DNA of 64,000 nt, taken from Pollenia angustigena (taxonomy: Eukaryota; Arthropoda; Insecta; Diptera; Polleniidae). The translations under genes and the position numbers were made by a program. Under the pieces are notes generated by a model. It saw only the letters and a program-made list of their open reading frames with translations. It was not told the origin of the DNA and ran no database searches. Within the stretch, counting starts at the first letter, position 1; every line of letters begins with the position of its first letter. Shown here in pieces: positions 34,930 through 46,468 of this stretch. Location of the stretch: positions 194,946,208 through 195,010,207 of the forward strand of contig OV884058.1 of NCBI GenBank assembly GCA_930367215.1. Direction: 5' to 3'.

Positions 34930-35235
34930 TAATTTCAATTGTTTTATTTATTAATTTCTTTTTCAGTTGTATTTTATATTTCCTCCTAGGTAGTCAACTA
35001 GCTCCACTTGTGGTTATAAATTTCCAAACCTATCATGATATTCTATTTGTTTATTGTTTTTATAGTAAGCTACCCAATGTGTACTCCACATTCAATATTT
35101 CTAGGATCTTTTGGAATTGAGTCTAACATGAAAATTCCTCTAAAGTGTGGTATATTTTTTGAGAATTTTCGTATATCAATATCAGTCAATGGCCTTTTGC
35201 GTAGCTTGTTTAGAAGTTTTTTGCTTTTTCTTCGT
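34930..35235 (-). pseudogene. Polinton adenain-like cysteine protease, partial
   Basis: Minus strand from about 35214: an RPLTDIDIRKFSK start, then FRGIFMLDSIPKDPRNIECG. After a frame change comes STHWVAYYKNNKQIEY with the catalytic His, and VELVDYLGG after an in-frame stop. This matches the N-terminal and middle part of adenovirus-type proteases, which mature virion proteins. The C-terminal portion with the nucleophilic Cys is absent to the left of 34930. It is at least one frameshift and one stop away from being open. Confidence 0.75.
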
Positions 35236-35970
35236 TAGTTAATCCATATCCTTTCTTATATTGTTTAAGATAACGTCCTTTACCCATTGCTATGGCTTCC
35301 ATACTCTAATTGTGTCTAGTCGCTTCATCAAGTTGAAGTTAAGCATTTTTTGCTGCATTAACTGCTTTTGCTATGTTAGCATCTCCACTCAATAGGGTAA
35401 TTGGCACCCTAAAGCAGTTAATATTGGTATCAGTGGTAAAACACCTCCAATTTTTGGAACACGTGTTATAAGTGGTATTACGATTTCAGATATTTTCCCC
35501 TTTAAGGATTTGTTAATGGCTTTACGTGCAATCTTGATAGCAGCATTAAGATCTGTTGGTTTTTCTTTTTATTTAAATTTTTGTTGTTGATTTTATCGTT
35601 TAATTGAATAGTTTTCTTCCAATAACTTTATTTGATTTTGATTGTCTATTATTATTGTTTTGCTTGGTCATACCCATACCGAATTTAGTTTTTACTTTCA
35701 TTGCGTTGGTAACCAAATATACGATTTTCTGGAAGACTCCTATCTTTTGAAAGTACTCGTTCCCAAGCTTTGTTCTCAAGAATCTTATCACCTTGATGTC
35801 TTATATTTATATCTTTACTTTTTGAATAAGCTATATCGTGTTCCTTACATGCAGCGTCCAATAGAGTTATTCCTTTATCACCTCGTTCTAAACTTTTTTG
35901 TTATTTCGTTCCAGGACCACGATATTGACAACCAGGAAGATGTAGTTCAAAAGGAAGTGAATTTACCAAT
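35236..35970 (-). pseudogene. Polinton minor capsid protein (pVI/PLA2-like), broken
   Basis: On the minus strand, segments appear in order. FELHLPGCQYRGPGTK comes first, then a block with KEHDIAY (the His-Asp signature of the phospholipase-like domain), then VTNAMK and KFGMGM. A Lys-rich stretch is followed by RVPKIGG and a hydrophobic run, and the end contains MEAIAMGKGRYLKQYKKGYG. These are the landmarks of the Polinton minor capsid, which lies just upstream of the protease here. At least four frame changes or stops occur. In adenovirus-like particles this protein acts inside the capsid and in membrane penetration; this copy is inactive. Confidence 0.75.
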
Positions 35971-35984
35971 TTATTAACTTAACC

Positions 35985-36530
35985 TCCTCCTCTGACAGTT
36001 TTATTACAATTGTAGGTCCTTCAAATTGTGGAATGACTAACGTTATGATAAGCTTACTAGAAAGTTCTAATGGATTGAAATTTGAAAACATCTATTTATA
36101 CTTAAAATCACTATTTCAACAAAAGTATGAATATTTAAGAAAATTAATATCACCAATTAAAGGAATAGGGTTTCATACGTTTTCAGATAATGATTCTGTA
36201 ATACCTCTTGATAAAGCACAACACAATTCAGTTATGATATTCGATGATGCTGCATGTGAAAAACAAAACAATATACGTGCATATTTTTGTATGGATAGAC
36301 ATAAAAATATAGACTCATTCTACTATATGTTTGGCATAAGAATTCCTAAGCATTTAATAAGAGATAATGCTAATATGATTATATGCTGATCATGTTGGTA
36401 GCGATATGAGTTACAAAAAGATTTATTTTGTGGAGAATGTTGGAAAGATAAATATGGATTTTTGGTTATAATTAAAGATGATGAGTGGAGTAATGGAAGA
36501 TAAAGAAAGCAGTTTGATTACTTTATAACA
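35985..36530 (+). pseudogene. Polinton FtsK/HerA-type packaging ATPase, broken
   Basis: The P-loop reads GPSNCGMTN, with Met where the Walker A Lys belongs. About 65 residues on, Walker B reads SVMIFDD. IRAYFCMDRHKNIDSFYYM and RIPKHLIRDNANMI follow, and after the stop at 36389 a C-terminal piece beginning DHVGSDMSYKK is still readable to about 36525. This matches the genome-packaging ATPase of Polintons. The Lys loss alone should abolish ATP hydrolysis. The gene is divergent from the minor capsid frame, with starts only a few bases apart. Confidence 0.85.
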
Positions 36531-36740
36531 ATATAAATTCTAGAATATATTACATACCATTATTAGTATATCATCAACCTTTAAAGATATTACAACAACA
36601 ACAACAAAACGCATTGTTAACCAACGAATAGCTGATCTGATAGCCGGAAAAAAATGAATGAAAAAGTTTAAAAAGAGTTGATAAAGACAAGAAATGTCTT
36701 AATTCTTTCAGACCCAGACAAAAATTGAAAATAAACAAGT

Positions 36741-37891
36741 TAGAGTGCTATATTCGGCTGTGCCGAATCTTTGATACCCTCCACCGGCAGTTCGAATGTT
36801 TAAGGAGTAATATCTGTATGATATTATTATTATCTTAAACTGTGACGATTTGTTATTAATTATGGTTTTAGGCGACTTAACTGTTTTCCGGTAGTAGGGT
36901 TTATATGGGGCCTAGGGTAAATTATGGACCAATCATCACGAAATTTCGCTGCGTCAGTTCTAGTGCCTCAAAACTGTGACGTACCAATTTCTGTTATGAT
37001 ACCATTATTAATTATGGTTTTAGGTGTACTAAACTGTTTTCCGGGAGTAGGGTTTCTATGGGGCCTAAGGTAAATTATGGACCGATCGTCACGAAATTTC
37101 ACAGTATCATTTATAGTCCTATAAAACTGTGACGAGCCAAAATTTGTTATGATTGCATTATTTTTTTACGGTTTTAGGCGTACGTTTAGTACCGATCGTC
37201 AAATTATGGACCGATCGTCACGAAATTTCACAGTGTTATTTCTAGTCCCAAAAAACTGTGATGTACCAAATTTTGTTACGCTAGCGTTATGTTTTACGGT
37301 TTTAGGCGTACTAAACTGTGTTCCGGGAGTAGTGTTTATATGGGACTTAGGGTAAATTATGGACGGATCTTCACGAAATTTTACAGCGCGATTTCCAGTC
37401 AAATAAAACAAATTTTTGCAAAATCTTATCTCATTCCGTGCCTTGTTCCAGCATTTATGTTATTTTTTTGTAACAAAATTATCAATTTTTTTAGGTGGTG
37501 GTTCCACATTTTGATTCATAGCTCTGGTCCTACTGAACCGATTTTGCTGGATTTCAATCCCAAACTGCTTAGGATAACTACAAGCAATTTGGCACCAAGT
37601 TTGTGCATTTCTTTTGGGTTGTTCGAAAGTGAGCGCGTTTTCAACAGACGGACAGACAGACGGACATGGCTAAATCGACTTAGAATTACTAAAGGACCCA
37701 GAATATATATATTTTTGTTTTTTTTTTTTTTTTTAAATGTCCTAAGATAATCCCGCGAAGCTTTTCGCTTGTCTGCAGGAAAGAAACCAGAGTCTCTGGT
37801 GGGAATCGAACCCACAACCCCGGTGCTGATAGACTAACTCACTACCAGCTAGATGAATAATAAAAAAGTTTCACACGGAATGACAAACTTA
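36741..37891 (-). mobile_element. Rolling-circle-like element, short copy, inverted
   Basis: Read on the minus strand, the left end GTTTGTCATTCCGTGTGAAAC (37891) and the right-end hairpin ATTCGGCACAGCCGAAT (about 36752) match those of the element at 17269-27803. Only about four 153-bp units (about 36850-37420) lie between. It interrupts the Polinton PY gene and is itself interrupted by a SINE. Confidence 0.65.
37718..37856 (-). mobile_element. tRNA-derived SINE
   Basis: On the minus strand a tRNA-like head reads TAGCTGGTAGTGAGTTAG (A-box-like). About 34 nt later comes GGGTTCGATTCCCACC (perfect B box). A short body and a poly(A) run (the T-run at 37718-37734 on the plus strand) follow. It replaces about 14 bp that the longer copy has at 17315-17328. 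Confidence 0.75.
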
Positions 37892-38490
37892 ATATACCCT
37901 CTTCACAACTAATTGTGGTGGAGGTTATAAAAAGATATTACGTTGTTTATGCAAACGAACATTTATTTTTTGGAAAGAAAAGTGAAAAGAAAGCGGAGGT
38001 ATTTATTGTCAGTGAAAAAACGACAGCAGCACAGAAAATTAAAAGTCTTAATATACCTGTGTTTTTAAAGAAGACATTTCGCAGTATAAAAATTGGAGAA
38101 GCTGATACTCTTGAACAACTTAAAGATACAATTAAACCTATAACAGAACCCTTGAAAATGTTTATAAATAGTTCGAAAAATACCAAAATTAAAAAAAAAT
38201 TAAATTAAAAATTAAGCAAAACAACAACAAAAATTTAAAACAGATTCTAATATTCCATTTATAAAACAGAAAAAGATATATTTTCTACTGTTGCAAGTAA
38301 CTCTGAAGATTATGATGATGTTAATGATGATGATTTTTATTCTCAACCAGAAACAGAAAATCTAAACAGTCATATAAATTATAATGGTTTGTTATATCTA
38401 GAAAAAACCATGAATTAGACACACTATATGGAGTACATAAAAATTCAAATAATGAATGGAAATTTGGTGATAGTAACATTCAGAGTACCG

Positions 38491-39485
38491 AAACGTTCAC
38501 TCATTTTTCAGTCATGAGCGAGCGTAAAAAATTCAAAATTTTACTGCTTTTTCATCCTCATGAGGGTGAGGGAAAAAAATATTTTGAATTTCCTCATTCA
38601 TGAAAAATGAGCAAACAAAAAAATTCATATGTGAATTTGTCAGTTATGAAACATTTTAAGACATTCACAATCAAATCCCTCATAAAGAAAAAAACGCAAT
38701 TTGGCCGACCATTAACAGCGGAAAAATGAAGTAGTAAAGAGGCCTTATAGAAGGCATTTTTGGCGGTATAAACTTTTCCAGTCGCATTCTAACTGTATTT
38801 CTAATTTTCACTGTGTGTCCTTGGAGACCAAAGCCTTGGCTTCTTGCATCTTCTTTAAAGCCCTTCTAAAAATAATTAAGAATAAAGCTTTATCCCAGTA
38901 AAATTGTTGTTGCTAATAATGCGAAGTGAGTAAATTAATAATTAAAGTTGCTACACATTCCAACATAACTACTTAAAAACGATTTGGACAGGCCTAATCT
39001 TAGAATAAAAAATTTGAACTTGTAAAATATTTTATAAAAACCATTCTAAAAGAACTTTTACAATAAGGCAGAGTGGAATAAGTGAAAGTTTATTAAAAAT
39101 ATAGTTGGAAATCTTCTTTAAGGCCTGAAAAGTGAAAGCGCTGGCAATTTTTCCAGCTGGACAACACGATAGCATGTGTGTGTGTGTTTCTTTTTTTTGT
39201 GTAATATTTATTATTTGTTGGCTGGTGAACCAAAATGTATGTGTTGGTTTTTTTCTTAGTCAAAAATTATTAGAAAAAAATTAAAAGAACTGCACATATC
39301 ATCATCTTAAATGCAGAATAATGTAACATCACATTTCATAAGTTTACATGCAAAGCAAAAAACTTTGTAAAATGTTAATTATTTGAGATTTAAAAGCAAT
39401 TTTAAATATTTCAGCTAAAAATGCGATAACCGATATATTTTTGAGGAAAAAATATTATATTTATTATTATTTTTATGGTGGTGAC
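38491..39485. other. Unassigned AT-rich stretch
   Basis: An inverted pair around TTTTCATGAATGAGGAAATTC/TCATGAGCGAGC is weak. No gene is recognised. A short (TG) run lies at 39177-39187. Confidence 0.4.
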
Positions 39486-39665
39486 AAGGGTATATATAAG
39501 TTTGTCATTCCGTTTGTAAATTCTATAATATTGATGTTAGACCCTATAAAGTATATATATTATGGGTCCCTATGAGGAGCGAAGTTGATTTAACGATGTC
39601 CTTCCGTCCGTTGAAATGGATTTTCCGAAGACCCCATATATGATGGGGGCCAGGTTATTATACAT
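39486..39665 (+). repeat. 5' fragment of the rolling-circle-like repeat
   Basis: AAGTTTGTCATTCCGTTTGTAAATTC, AAGTATATATATTATGGGTCC and GTCCTTCCGTCCGTTG appear in the same order and spacing as at 17269-17400. No 153-bp units or 3' hairpin follow. Confidence 0.6.
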
Positions 39666-40035
39666 TTATGTCACATATGGTCCGGAATTATTTGCTATTG
39701 AAATTCAGCAAGGTCGGTCCACAAATGGCTAAGATATGTAAAAAACCACGACTGCCGCAAATTTTTTCCTTTAAAGGTCCAATTAGACGTGACATTACGA
39801 TACCAACACTGTATTACCAAAACTACATAAACATACCATACAAACCAATTCAATTTTGGTTCCTACGGTCATACAGTTGCTATGGTAATACAGTGTTGGT
39901 AATGTGGTTTTTTTTGTTGTTTTTTATACCCTTCACTACAACCCAGCGGGAAAAAGAAGGAGTACGGAGGCCTTCCAGAAGGAGTTAAAAATGAATAGAC
40001 GCTTACAGAAGAGAAAGGGTAAGCTAAATTTATAT
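39666..40035. other. Spacer with an inverted TACCAACACTGTATTACC pair
   Basis: TACCAACACTGTATTACC (39801) and GGTAATACAGTGTTGGTA (39884) form a perfect inverted repeat around about 65 bp. This is a possible small MITE remnant. Confidence 0.45.
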
Positions 40036-41035
40036 ATATATATATGTTCCCTTCGATCCTATAAGGAGCATAGGGCCTCAACAAATTGGTTGAACATATT
40101 TCTGTCTTATGCCAACGCTCTCACTTCGCCCCTGGTTTTACCCATTCCGGTCATTTCTAATTTAATTTGCCTTCTCCACGTATGAGCTGGGCGTCCTCTT
40201 CTTCGACTTCCTTGCGGGTTCCAGTCTATGGCGCTTCTTGTAATGTCGTTTCGTGATCTTCTTAACGTGGTTGGATTGACCCAAAGAATGTTGTTAAACA
40301 CCACTCTAGGCCAGAATATTCGCAATATCCTGCGAAGACACTGATTAACAAACACTTAGATTTTCTGCATGTCTCGAGAGGCAGCGTTCCATGTTTCGCA
40401 ACCGTTAATCAGAGTGGACTCGAATTTTGTATTGAAAATTGTTAACTTTGTGCGCTGAGATGATGAAGACGAATTCCAAATGGGTCTTAAACGGCCGAAA
40501 GTTTGTCAATACACGGTTGTCAATGTCTTCACTTGATCCGCCATTTTTGGAAATTATGCTTCTAAGATAACAAAACTGGCTGACATCTTCCACTTGATTA
40601 CTTCCTATTGTAAATAATTCCTGAGACGTCGCATTAACTCGCAGTGTTTTGGTTTAAGCAGTGTTAATCTTAAGTCCAGCCGCATCTGCTGTTATTGTTA
40701 TGTTTCGCAGATTTGATGCCAGATCTGAGAAGCTGTGAGCTAATAGGCAAATATCATACGCGTAATCCAGATCGTTTGAGTGGCCTTGAAGTCCCCAAGT
40801 AATTCCCTTTCCGTTTTGTAGGGCACTTTTAAGAACTGTGTCTAAGACTATATTAAATAGAAGTGGTGATAAAACACAACCTTGGCGAGCACCGATTTCC
40901 ACTTTTACCCTCCTGCTTAACGCTTTACCATGTTTAATTCGACAGCTGGCATTGTGGTAAAGGCACCTAATAAGTGATATAAGTTTACGCGGGACGTTTT
41001 TGCATCGAAGTGCGCAAAAATTAATTTATGTAATA
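40036..41035 (-). pseudogene. RTE-type LINE reverse transcriptase, 5'-truncated and broken
   Basis: Minus strand from about 40902: EIGARQGCVLSPLLFNIVLD (RT motif B) precedes DLDYAYDICLLAHSFSD, where the catalytic YADD is YAYD. VSQFCYLRSIISKNGGSSED, a VNQCLRRILRIFWPR block and the C-terminal SAIDWNPQGSRRRGRPAHTW come next. The latter is typical of RTE-clade ORF2. At least two frame breaks separate these pieces. The 3' end runs into a short TA microsatellite (40029-40043), as RTE tails do. Inactive. Confidence 0.8.
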
Positions 41036-41357
41036 AGTATTGTGGTTATTTTGTTGAACTATTTATGGTTTTTAATCCAAATTTTTTAATATTTTTAATT
41101 AGGCTTAAGTTCATGAAATTTAATTTTTATTAAATTATTTTTGTGAAGAAACCTGCCGGCCAGGGTTCGAGCCCGAGCCACGTCAAGAATGAAAGATTAT
41201 CAATAACAATTTTAATTGATTTTCATGTTGTAAAATTCCTTTCTTCACAAAAATAATTTAATAAAAATTAAATTTCATGAACTTAAGCCTAATTAAAAAT
41301 ATTAAAAAATTTGGATTAAAAACCATAAATAGTTCAACAAAATAACCACAATACTAA
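41036..41357. repeat. Palindrome with a B-box-containing loop
   Basis: 41036-41152 is the reverse complement of 41241-41357. The loop holds CCTGCCGGCCAGGGTTCGAGCCCGAGCCACG, with a pol III B-box-like GGTTCGAGCCC. The loop and right arm recur directly at 41714-41866. Confidence 0.75.
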
Positions 41358-41624
41358 TTATTGTTAAAGCTAAGGCACGAGCTCTATGTGTACATTTGTC
41401 CTTCAAGTTGTGCTGAAAAAGGTCAACAGAAAAGAGAAAGACAAAGTGAAAAAACAAAAAATGTACTTGGACTTCAAGAAAAATTCTTGACGAAAGTACG
41501 AAAAAACAGAAGTAAAGGAAAACACATGTAAAATCAATTAAAGTGGATAATCATTCAGGAAAGCAAATTTCGATCTACCAAATGTTAAAATACAATTTGG
41601 TTTAAGGATTGATGTTTGACTAGT
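41358..41624. other. Unassigned spacer
   Basis: A-rich DNA between the two B-box repeats. No gene seen. Confidence 0.4.
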
Positions 41625-41870
41625 GACGTCAGCAGTCGTCGATGGCTGCGAGTGTAAGACGGCAAATCCATCTGAGGAGATCGAGTGGTTGCGATCGAAA
41701 CATGTCATGGTAACCTGCCGGCCAGGGTTCGAGCCCGAGCCACGTCAAGAATGAAAGATTATCAATAACAATTTTAATTGATTTTCATGTTGTAAAATTC
41801 CTTTCTTCACAAAAATAATTTAATAAAAATTAAATTTCATGAACTTAAGCCTAATTAAAAATATTAATTA
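41625..41870 (+). repeat. Possible SINE-like repeat (second B-box copy)
   Basis: A GC-rich head starting GCAGTCGTCGATGGCTGCGAGTG (A-box-like) leads to the same GGTTCGAGCCC motif at 41726 and the same AT-rich 3' part as 41153-41309. The A-to-B spacing of about 75 bp is longer than in tRNAs, so the SINE call is uncertain. Confidence 0.4.
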
Positions 41871-41929
41871 ATTTATGTATTAAATTATTAGCTGCTTCGT
41901 AGAGAAGAGAATTCCGTGGCATTCAGTAG

Positions 41930-42790
41930 TTTCATTTTATGGGGGGTATTGCTCTCCCTCCGTCAACCCCGCCCATTTTTCTTTTAAAATTTACCATAAT
42001 AGTGGATTTTACCACGTTTGAAGACTCTAGGTACCACAGTTCTTCAGTAACGCGATATTTAATATTTGCATCCTATGGAAGGTATTGCTCCCCCTGCGCC
42101 TACCCGCATTATTTCTATTTTCAAAAGTGTAGTATACCATTAGAGTGACTTCTACAAAGTTGGAACATTCTCACTATAACAGTTCTTAAGATATGCGATA
42201 TTAAACATTGGCGTCCTATTGGGGGTACCACTTCCCCCGCTGCTATTTTATTTCAATTTTGGGGCTCAGAAGATCCAACTACCAAAAGTTCAACAAAATG
42301 CTTGCAGCGGCTCTTAAAATATGCGATATTTAATATTGGCATCCACGAAAAAATATGGCACCGCCCCTTTGTCCAATCACACCTTTTTGAACCCTACGAC
42401 ACATTTATTCAGAACAATAGCCTTCAGTGAAAATTTGATGACGATCGGTTCAGTAGTTTATTAGATATAACTTTTTTTACTTTTTCTATAAAGGGGCGTT
42501 TCCACGCCCACTTTTTTAATTAAACGTATTTCAGTTCATGCCAACAACATACATACCAAATATTATCGCCGTAGGTCAAAAAATATCATAGATAACACGA
42601 TTTAAAATTTTGGGTTGTATGGGCGTGGCATTGCCCCTTTGCCCAGCCTAATGTCTCTTCCAGGGTCACAGTTACATGCTGTGAAAATTTCAAGGCCATC
42701 GGTCAAGTGGTTGGGCCTTCTATAAGGCTCAAATATATATATATACAAATATATATACATACATTCACTTTTATATATAGATTGAATAAT
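41930..42790 (+). repeat. Degenerate minisatellite
   Basis: Phrases such as GATATTTAATATTTGCATCCTATGG, GGGGGTATTGCTC and GCCCCTTTGTCC recur every 120-150 bp with heavy divergence. It ends in a TATATA-rich tract. The unit type is common in fly dispersed repeats. No gene. Confidence 0.5.
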
Positions 42791-43854
42791 TTTTTACAAA
42801 AACATAGTTAGTAGAACATGCTTATGGCCAATTTTCAGGATTGATATTAAAACACATTTATTTTTAAAATCGTTTTAAATACAAAATTCTCTTCTTCACT
42901 AAAAACTTAAGTGCAACTAAAGTCACCGATGTGGTACACCTAATTTCAACTTAAGTTTCCATTGTAATATTTTAGCAAGGTGGCCTTAATATCACAAGAA
43001 AACAACAACAACAGGCAAAGCATTAACAGACAGCTGTTTTTTCAGACCACCTTGTAAATAAATACACTATTTTATATTTTTTTTTTTGTATTTAGTAGTG
43101 CTTCCATACTTTTATCTTAATTAAATACGACTTTTTAAATAAAACTCAAAAAACCAATCTGTTTTAAATACGATTTAAGTTTGTTATATAAATTAACTTA
43201 ATATTGATATAAATACTATCCTGAAAATTGGGCATTAGAATTTTAAATTTAAGTCATAAAACTTCACCACAATCCTTGCAAAGTTCCCATTTCATCAATA
43301 TTTCGAATTTGTTCTACAATGTCAATAGTCTTCAATTTGAAATTTCTTAATATTGATAGCAGCTTCTAAATAATGGTCGACCAGATTCAAACTGATATTT
43401 ATTTGCTTATGTTTATCAGTGTTACAATTTACAATACTGAGGATAATTCTCTTCAAACCGTGCCAGTTCACACAATTGCCTATGTAAAGATAATCCCGGG
43501 CAATTTTAAGAGCCACCTATAATAATAGTTTTTAAATGAATCATTTATAAAGGAAACACCTTTTTGTTTTCACTGTTTAATTTATTTTATTGTTTATTTA
43601 AATTGCGGGACAGCTGCTCGTGCGACTGTCCGCTTTGTATCTTTGTTCTGTATTATAATTGTTTTTCATTATTTATTCTTAAATGCTAACCCCCTTATTC
43701 ATAAAAAATATTTCAGTTTTATTAAAGGTTAATTAAACAAATTTTCATATAAAATTCGTCTAATAAACCTGTTATAAGCATGGAGAATTGCTTATGAATA
43801 AGGCCTTAAATGTTTATTTTTATTCTAACACTAATGTACAGGAATATGTTATTT
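42791..43854. other. Unassigned stretch
   Basis: No coding signal. GCGACTGTCCGCTTTG at 43622 matches 12547. Confidence 0.4.
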
Positions 43855-44784
43855 CAGTAGACGCTCGCTTATATGAACTAATTCAGACAGGGCCTGTTCA
43901 CTAAATGGAAAAGTTCACATAGTCGAGACAATATAAAATAAGTTTTTTAAATCATTTTTAATATGTGTACATACATAACCTATATTAAGTTTTTATTTTA
44001 TATTAGTTTGTTAATAATAAATGTACATGAAAGTAGTCGGTTATATTTTTTTGCTTTAAGGGATTTCTGTAAAGCCTTGTCCCTGCTTTTTCGCAATGCC
44101 AAATATCATTATCAGATATATTATTTTCACTCCTAGCAATATCTTTACAAACACCAACCATCTTATAAATTTTCCTTTGCATTCGTATATACACATTCAC
44201 TAGATTTTCAACAACTTTTCGGATTCTGACCATCATCGTTTTTAAAGACATATGGGCCAATGACTCCGCCAGCCCATAAAGCGCACCAAACTGTAATTTT
44301 TGTGGATGTAATGGTGTTTCGACAAAAGCCTGTGGATTCTCCTCACTCCAAATGCGACAATTCTGCTTATTTACGTACCCATTCAACCAGAAATGGGCTT
44401 CATCGGAAAACAAAATTTTAAATGTAAATTCAAAATCAACATCAGTTTGTGCTTCAGCCCATTTGCTGAATTATTTTGATTTAAAATTTCAACAATTTGC
44501 ACGCATTGCTCTGGTGTAAGTCGATTCATAGTGAAATTTCAAAGCAAACTAAACAAAAAGCAACTATCAGCTGTTAAATGGGTGCTCAAATAAAGCGGTG
44601 ATGCCAACTCAAAGTAGTGATACTCTAAAAAACACCCTTTACAACAAATAGTCAACGGTTGCAAGTTGTTCACATAATAGAGATAGGTTGTGTTCACTCT
44701 TTTGAACCTCATGTGTAAAACTTTTGTTGTACACTATTCTGGATGTTCATATAACTGGGTTTTCATATAACCGAGCGTCTACTG
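43855..44784. mobile_element. TIR element (pogo-like ends) enclosing a mariner relic
   Basis: CAGTAGACGCTCGCTTATATGAA at the left pairs with TTCATATAACCGAGCGTCTACTG at the right. The flanks share TATTT; a TA target is not intact on the left. The ends resemble pogo/Tigger-type termini. The inside is mostly an unrelated mariner-like relic, so one element sits within the other. Confidence 0.65.
44003..44535 (-). pseudogene. Mariner-like transposase relic
   Basis: Minus strand: an N-terminal MNRLTPEQCVQIVEIL start at about 44530, a large deletion, then FSDEAHFWLNGYVNKQNCRI (second catalytic block) and, after a frameshift, degraded C-terminal sequence to 44003. The third catalytic block is lost. 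It is the same subfamily as 29795-30506. A GGGTGTTTTTTAGAG end lies at about 44623-44638; the other end is not seen. Confidence 0.75.
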
Positions 44785-45522
44785 TATTTTATTAAATCAG
44801 TGAGAATTTGCATCGTTGCAATTTCTCACTAATGGGTTTTATGTGTGTGTATATTTTAACTTACACAAAGTGTGAAGCTCGTGTTACATACAGAAGGTAT
44901 GGTAACGATGACTAGTCAAACACGGAAAAGAATAATCAATACTAGTTTGATTATTCTTTTATATATTACAATGTTTTAAATAAAAATTTAATTATTCCCC
45001 TCACTCTCCATTTCAAAAAAAAAAAAAAAAAAAAAATTTGACTAAAATTTTTTTTTCAAATTTTAGGGAATTTGGAGTGGGGTTTTTTACAAAATACTAA
45101 TAATTATATGAAGGTACAAAAATGTTTATAATTTTTATATGTAAAAATTTAAAATGAAAAAAAAATGAAAAATTTAAAATGAAATAGAAAATTACGATGA
45201 GTAGAAATTTTGAGTCTAGTATATAGGAAATATAATTTTTTTATAATATGTGCGTGATATTGGATCTTTATGAAAGGCGTTTTAATAAGGAGCACATTTA
45301 TCAAAAAAAAAAAAAAAAATCTGGACAATTTCATTACCCTTGCCTTTGAGGGTTTCAACATTTATTCCTAGGGCAAATTGACTTCCATCTAATGAAAAGT
45401 CGCAATGTTGTCAGATTATAATTACCAGCTATAGAAGTGCGTGCCCTAAGTCTACGTTTCTATTAATAATTAAACTTAAATTGGTTGATGGTTCGTAGCC
45501 ATCAGCTATTTTTTCAAGCTGT
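44785..45522. other. Unassigned AT-rich spacer
   Basis: A-runs at 45016-45038 and 45304-45319. CCCCTCACTCTCC (44997) and GGAGTGGGG (45074) are a weak inverted pair. No gene. Confidence 0.4.
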
Positions 45523-46468
45523 GTTTGACCTAAGTCTAAATTTCTATTAATGACCATAACCATTCAACATAATTTTGGAATGTACTTGCTTTCCTTTGAG
45601 GATAATTACGTTATCCTAAATAAAACACTTTCGCGGTATTTTACGATGCTCTTAAACTACGCGCGCCAGGGAAAATTACGACTGAATAAGGAAAGAATAC
45701 ATAGTAAAAGTGGAAAGAGATAAAAAAAAAAATTCCCAAAAATTAAAAAAAATTTTAAAAAAAATTCGAAAATATAAAATCTGAGAAAAACCCTATAAAA
45801 ATTTTACATTAAAAATAACCCGTTCTCATGAACGTATGAAGAAATTTATTAAAAAATTGAAAAATGTAAATGTTTTCTTTTAAAAAATTTAAAAGTGTTT
45901 TATTATTATATGGCGATCCTGCCAGGAGCACTGACAGCTGCCAGGAGCAGAAGATTCCAAGAGTCATTCATAAATCACCACATGCCTAATAGTGAATAAG
46001 AAGGAAGAAGCTGGTCGGCCAAAGACCAGTCAACAGAAGTACAAATCCTTACCTCACATCATCCAATCATCATCAACATCAACATTTGCATTGCCGAAAG
46101 AAATGGTCTATTCAAATTTTCAATTGGATAAATAAGTAAAATACTTAAGGTAAATCTATATATATAAAAGAGTTGCGTGAGTGACTGACTCATAAATCAT
46201 CGCCCAGCCCAAACCGCTGACCCTAGAAACTTGAAATTTGGACTAACGATTGGTCACTCCCCAAATCTATCCACAGACGGGATTTTTCGAAATTCTAATG
46301 TTTTCGGGGTAAAAACGGGAAAATTCAGTAGCCTTATATCTCCAAAACTAAAAGAGATGCAAAAAAATATAATACTTATCGTTGTTCTTTAGAAAAATTA
46401 GCGGACATGTGTCTGGTACTTTTTTGAAATTCGGCCCTATTAGGGAGTAAACGGGTAAACAAAGTTAA

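Larger units (their letters stand above)
34930..38490. mobile_element. Polinton/Maverick (adintovirus-like) remnant
   Basis: Four hallmark genes of self-synthesising Polintons lie together: protease and minor capsid on the minus strand, packaging ATPase and a PY-like gene on the plus strand. All are frameshifted. The left edge cuts the protease before its catalytic Cys. No polymerase B, integrase or major capsid is visible, and no terminal repeats were found, so this is a central fragment. A rolling-circle-like element is inserted at 36741-37891. Confidence 0.85.
36650..38490 (+). pseudogene. Polinton PY-like gene, split by an insertion
   Basis: A basic N-terminal piece (about 36660-36735) is followed by a foreign element. 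From 37915 come KIKSLNIPVFLKKTF, SIKIGEADTLEQLKDTIKPI and, after a stop at 38208, an acidic SEDYDDVNDDDFYSQ tract. Then comes LDTLYGVHKNSNNEWKFGD, the conserved YGI-type module of the Polinton PY family (DUF8207-like). The function of PY is unknown. Position right after the ATPase supports the call. Confidence 0.6.

Noticed and set aside
37780..37856. Functional tRNA gene
   Set aside because: The B box is good but the acceptor stem does not close and a poly(A) tail follows, so a SINE is more likely.
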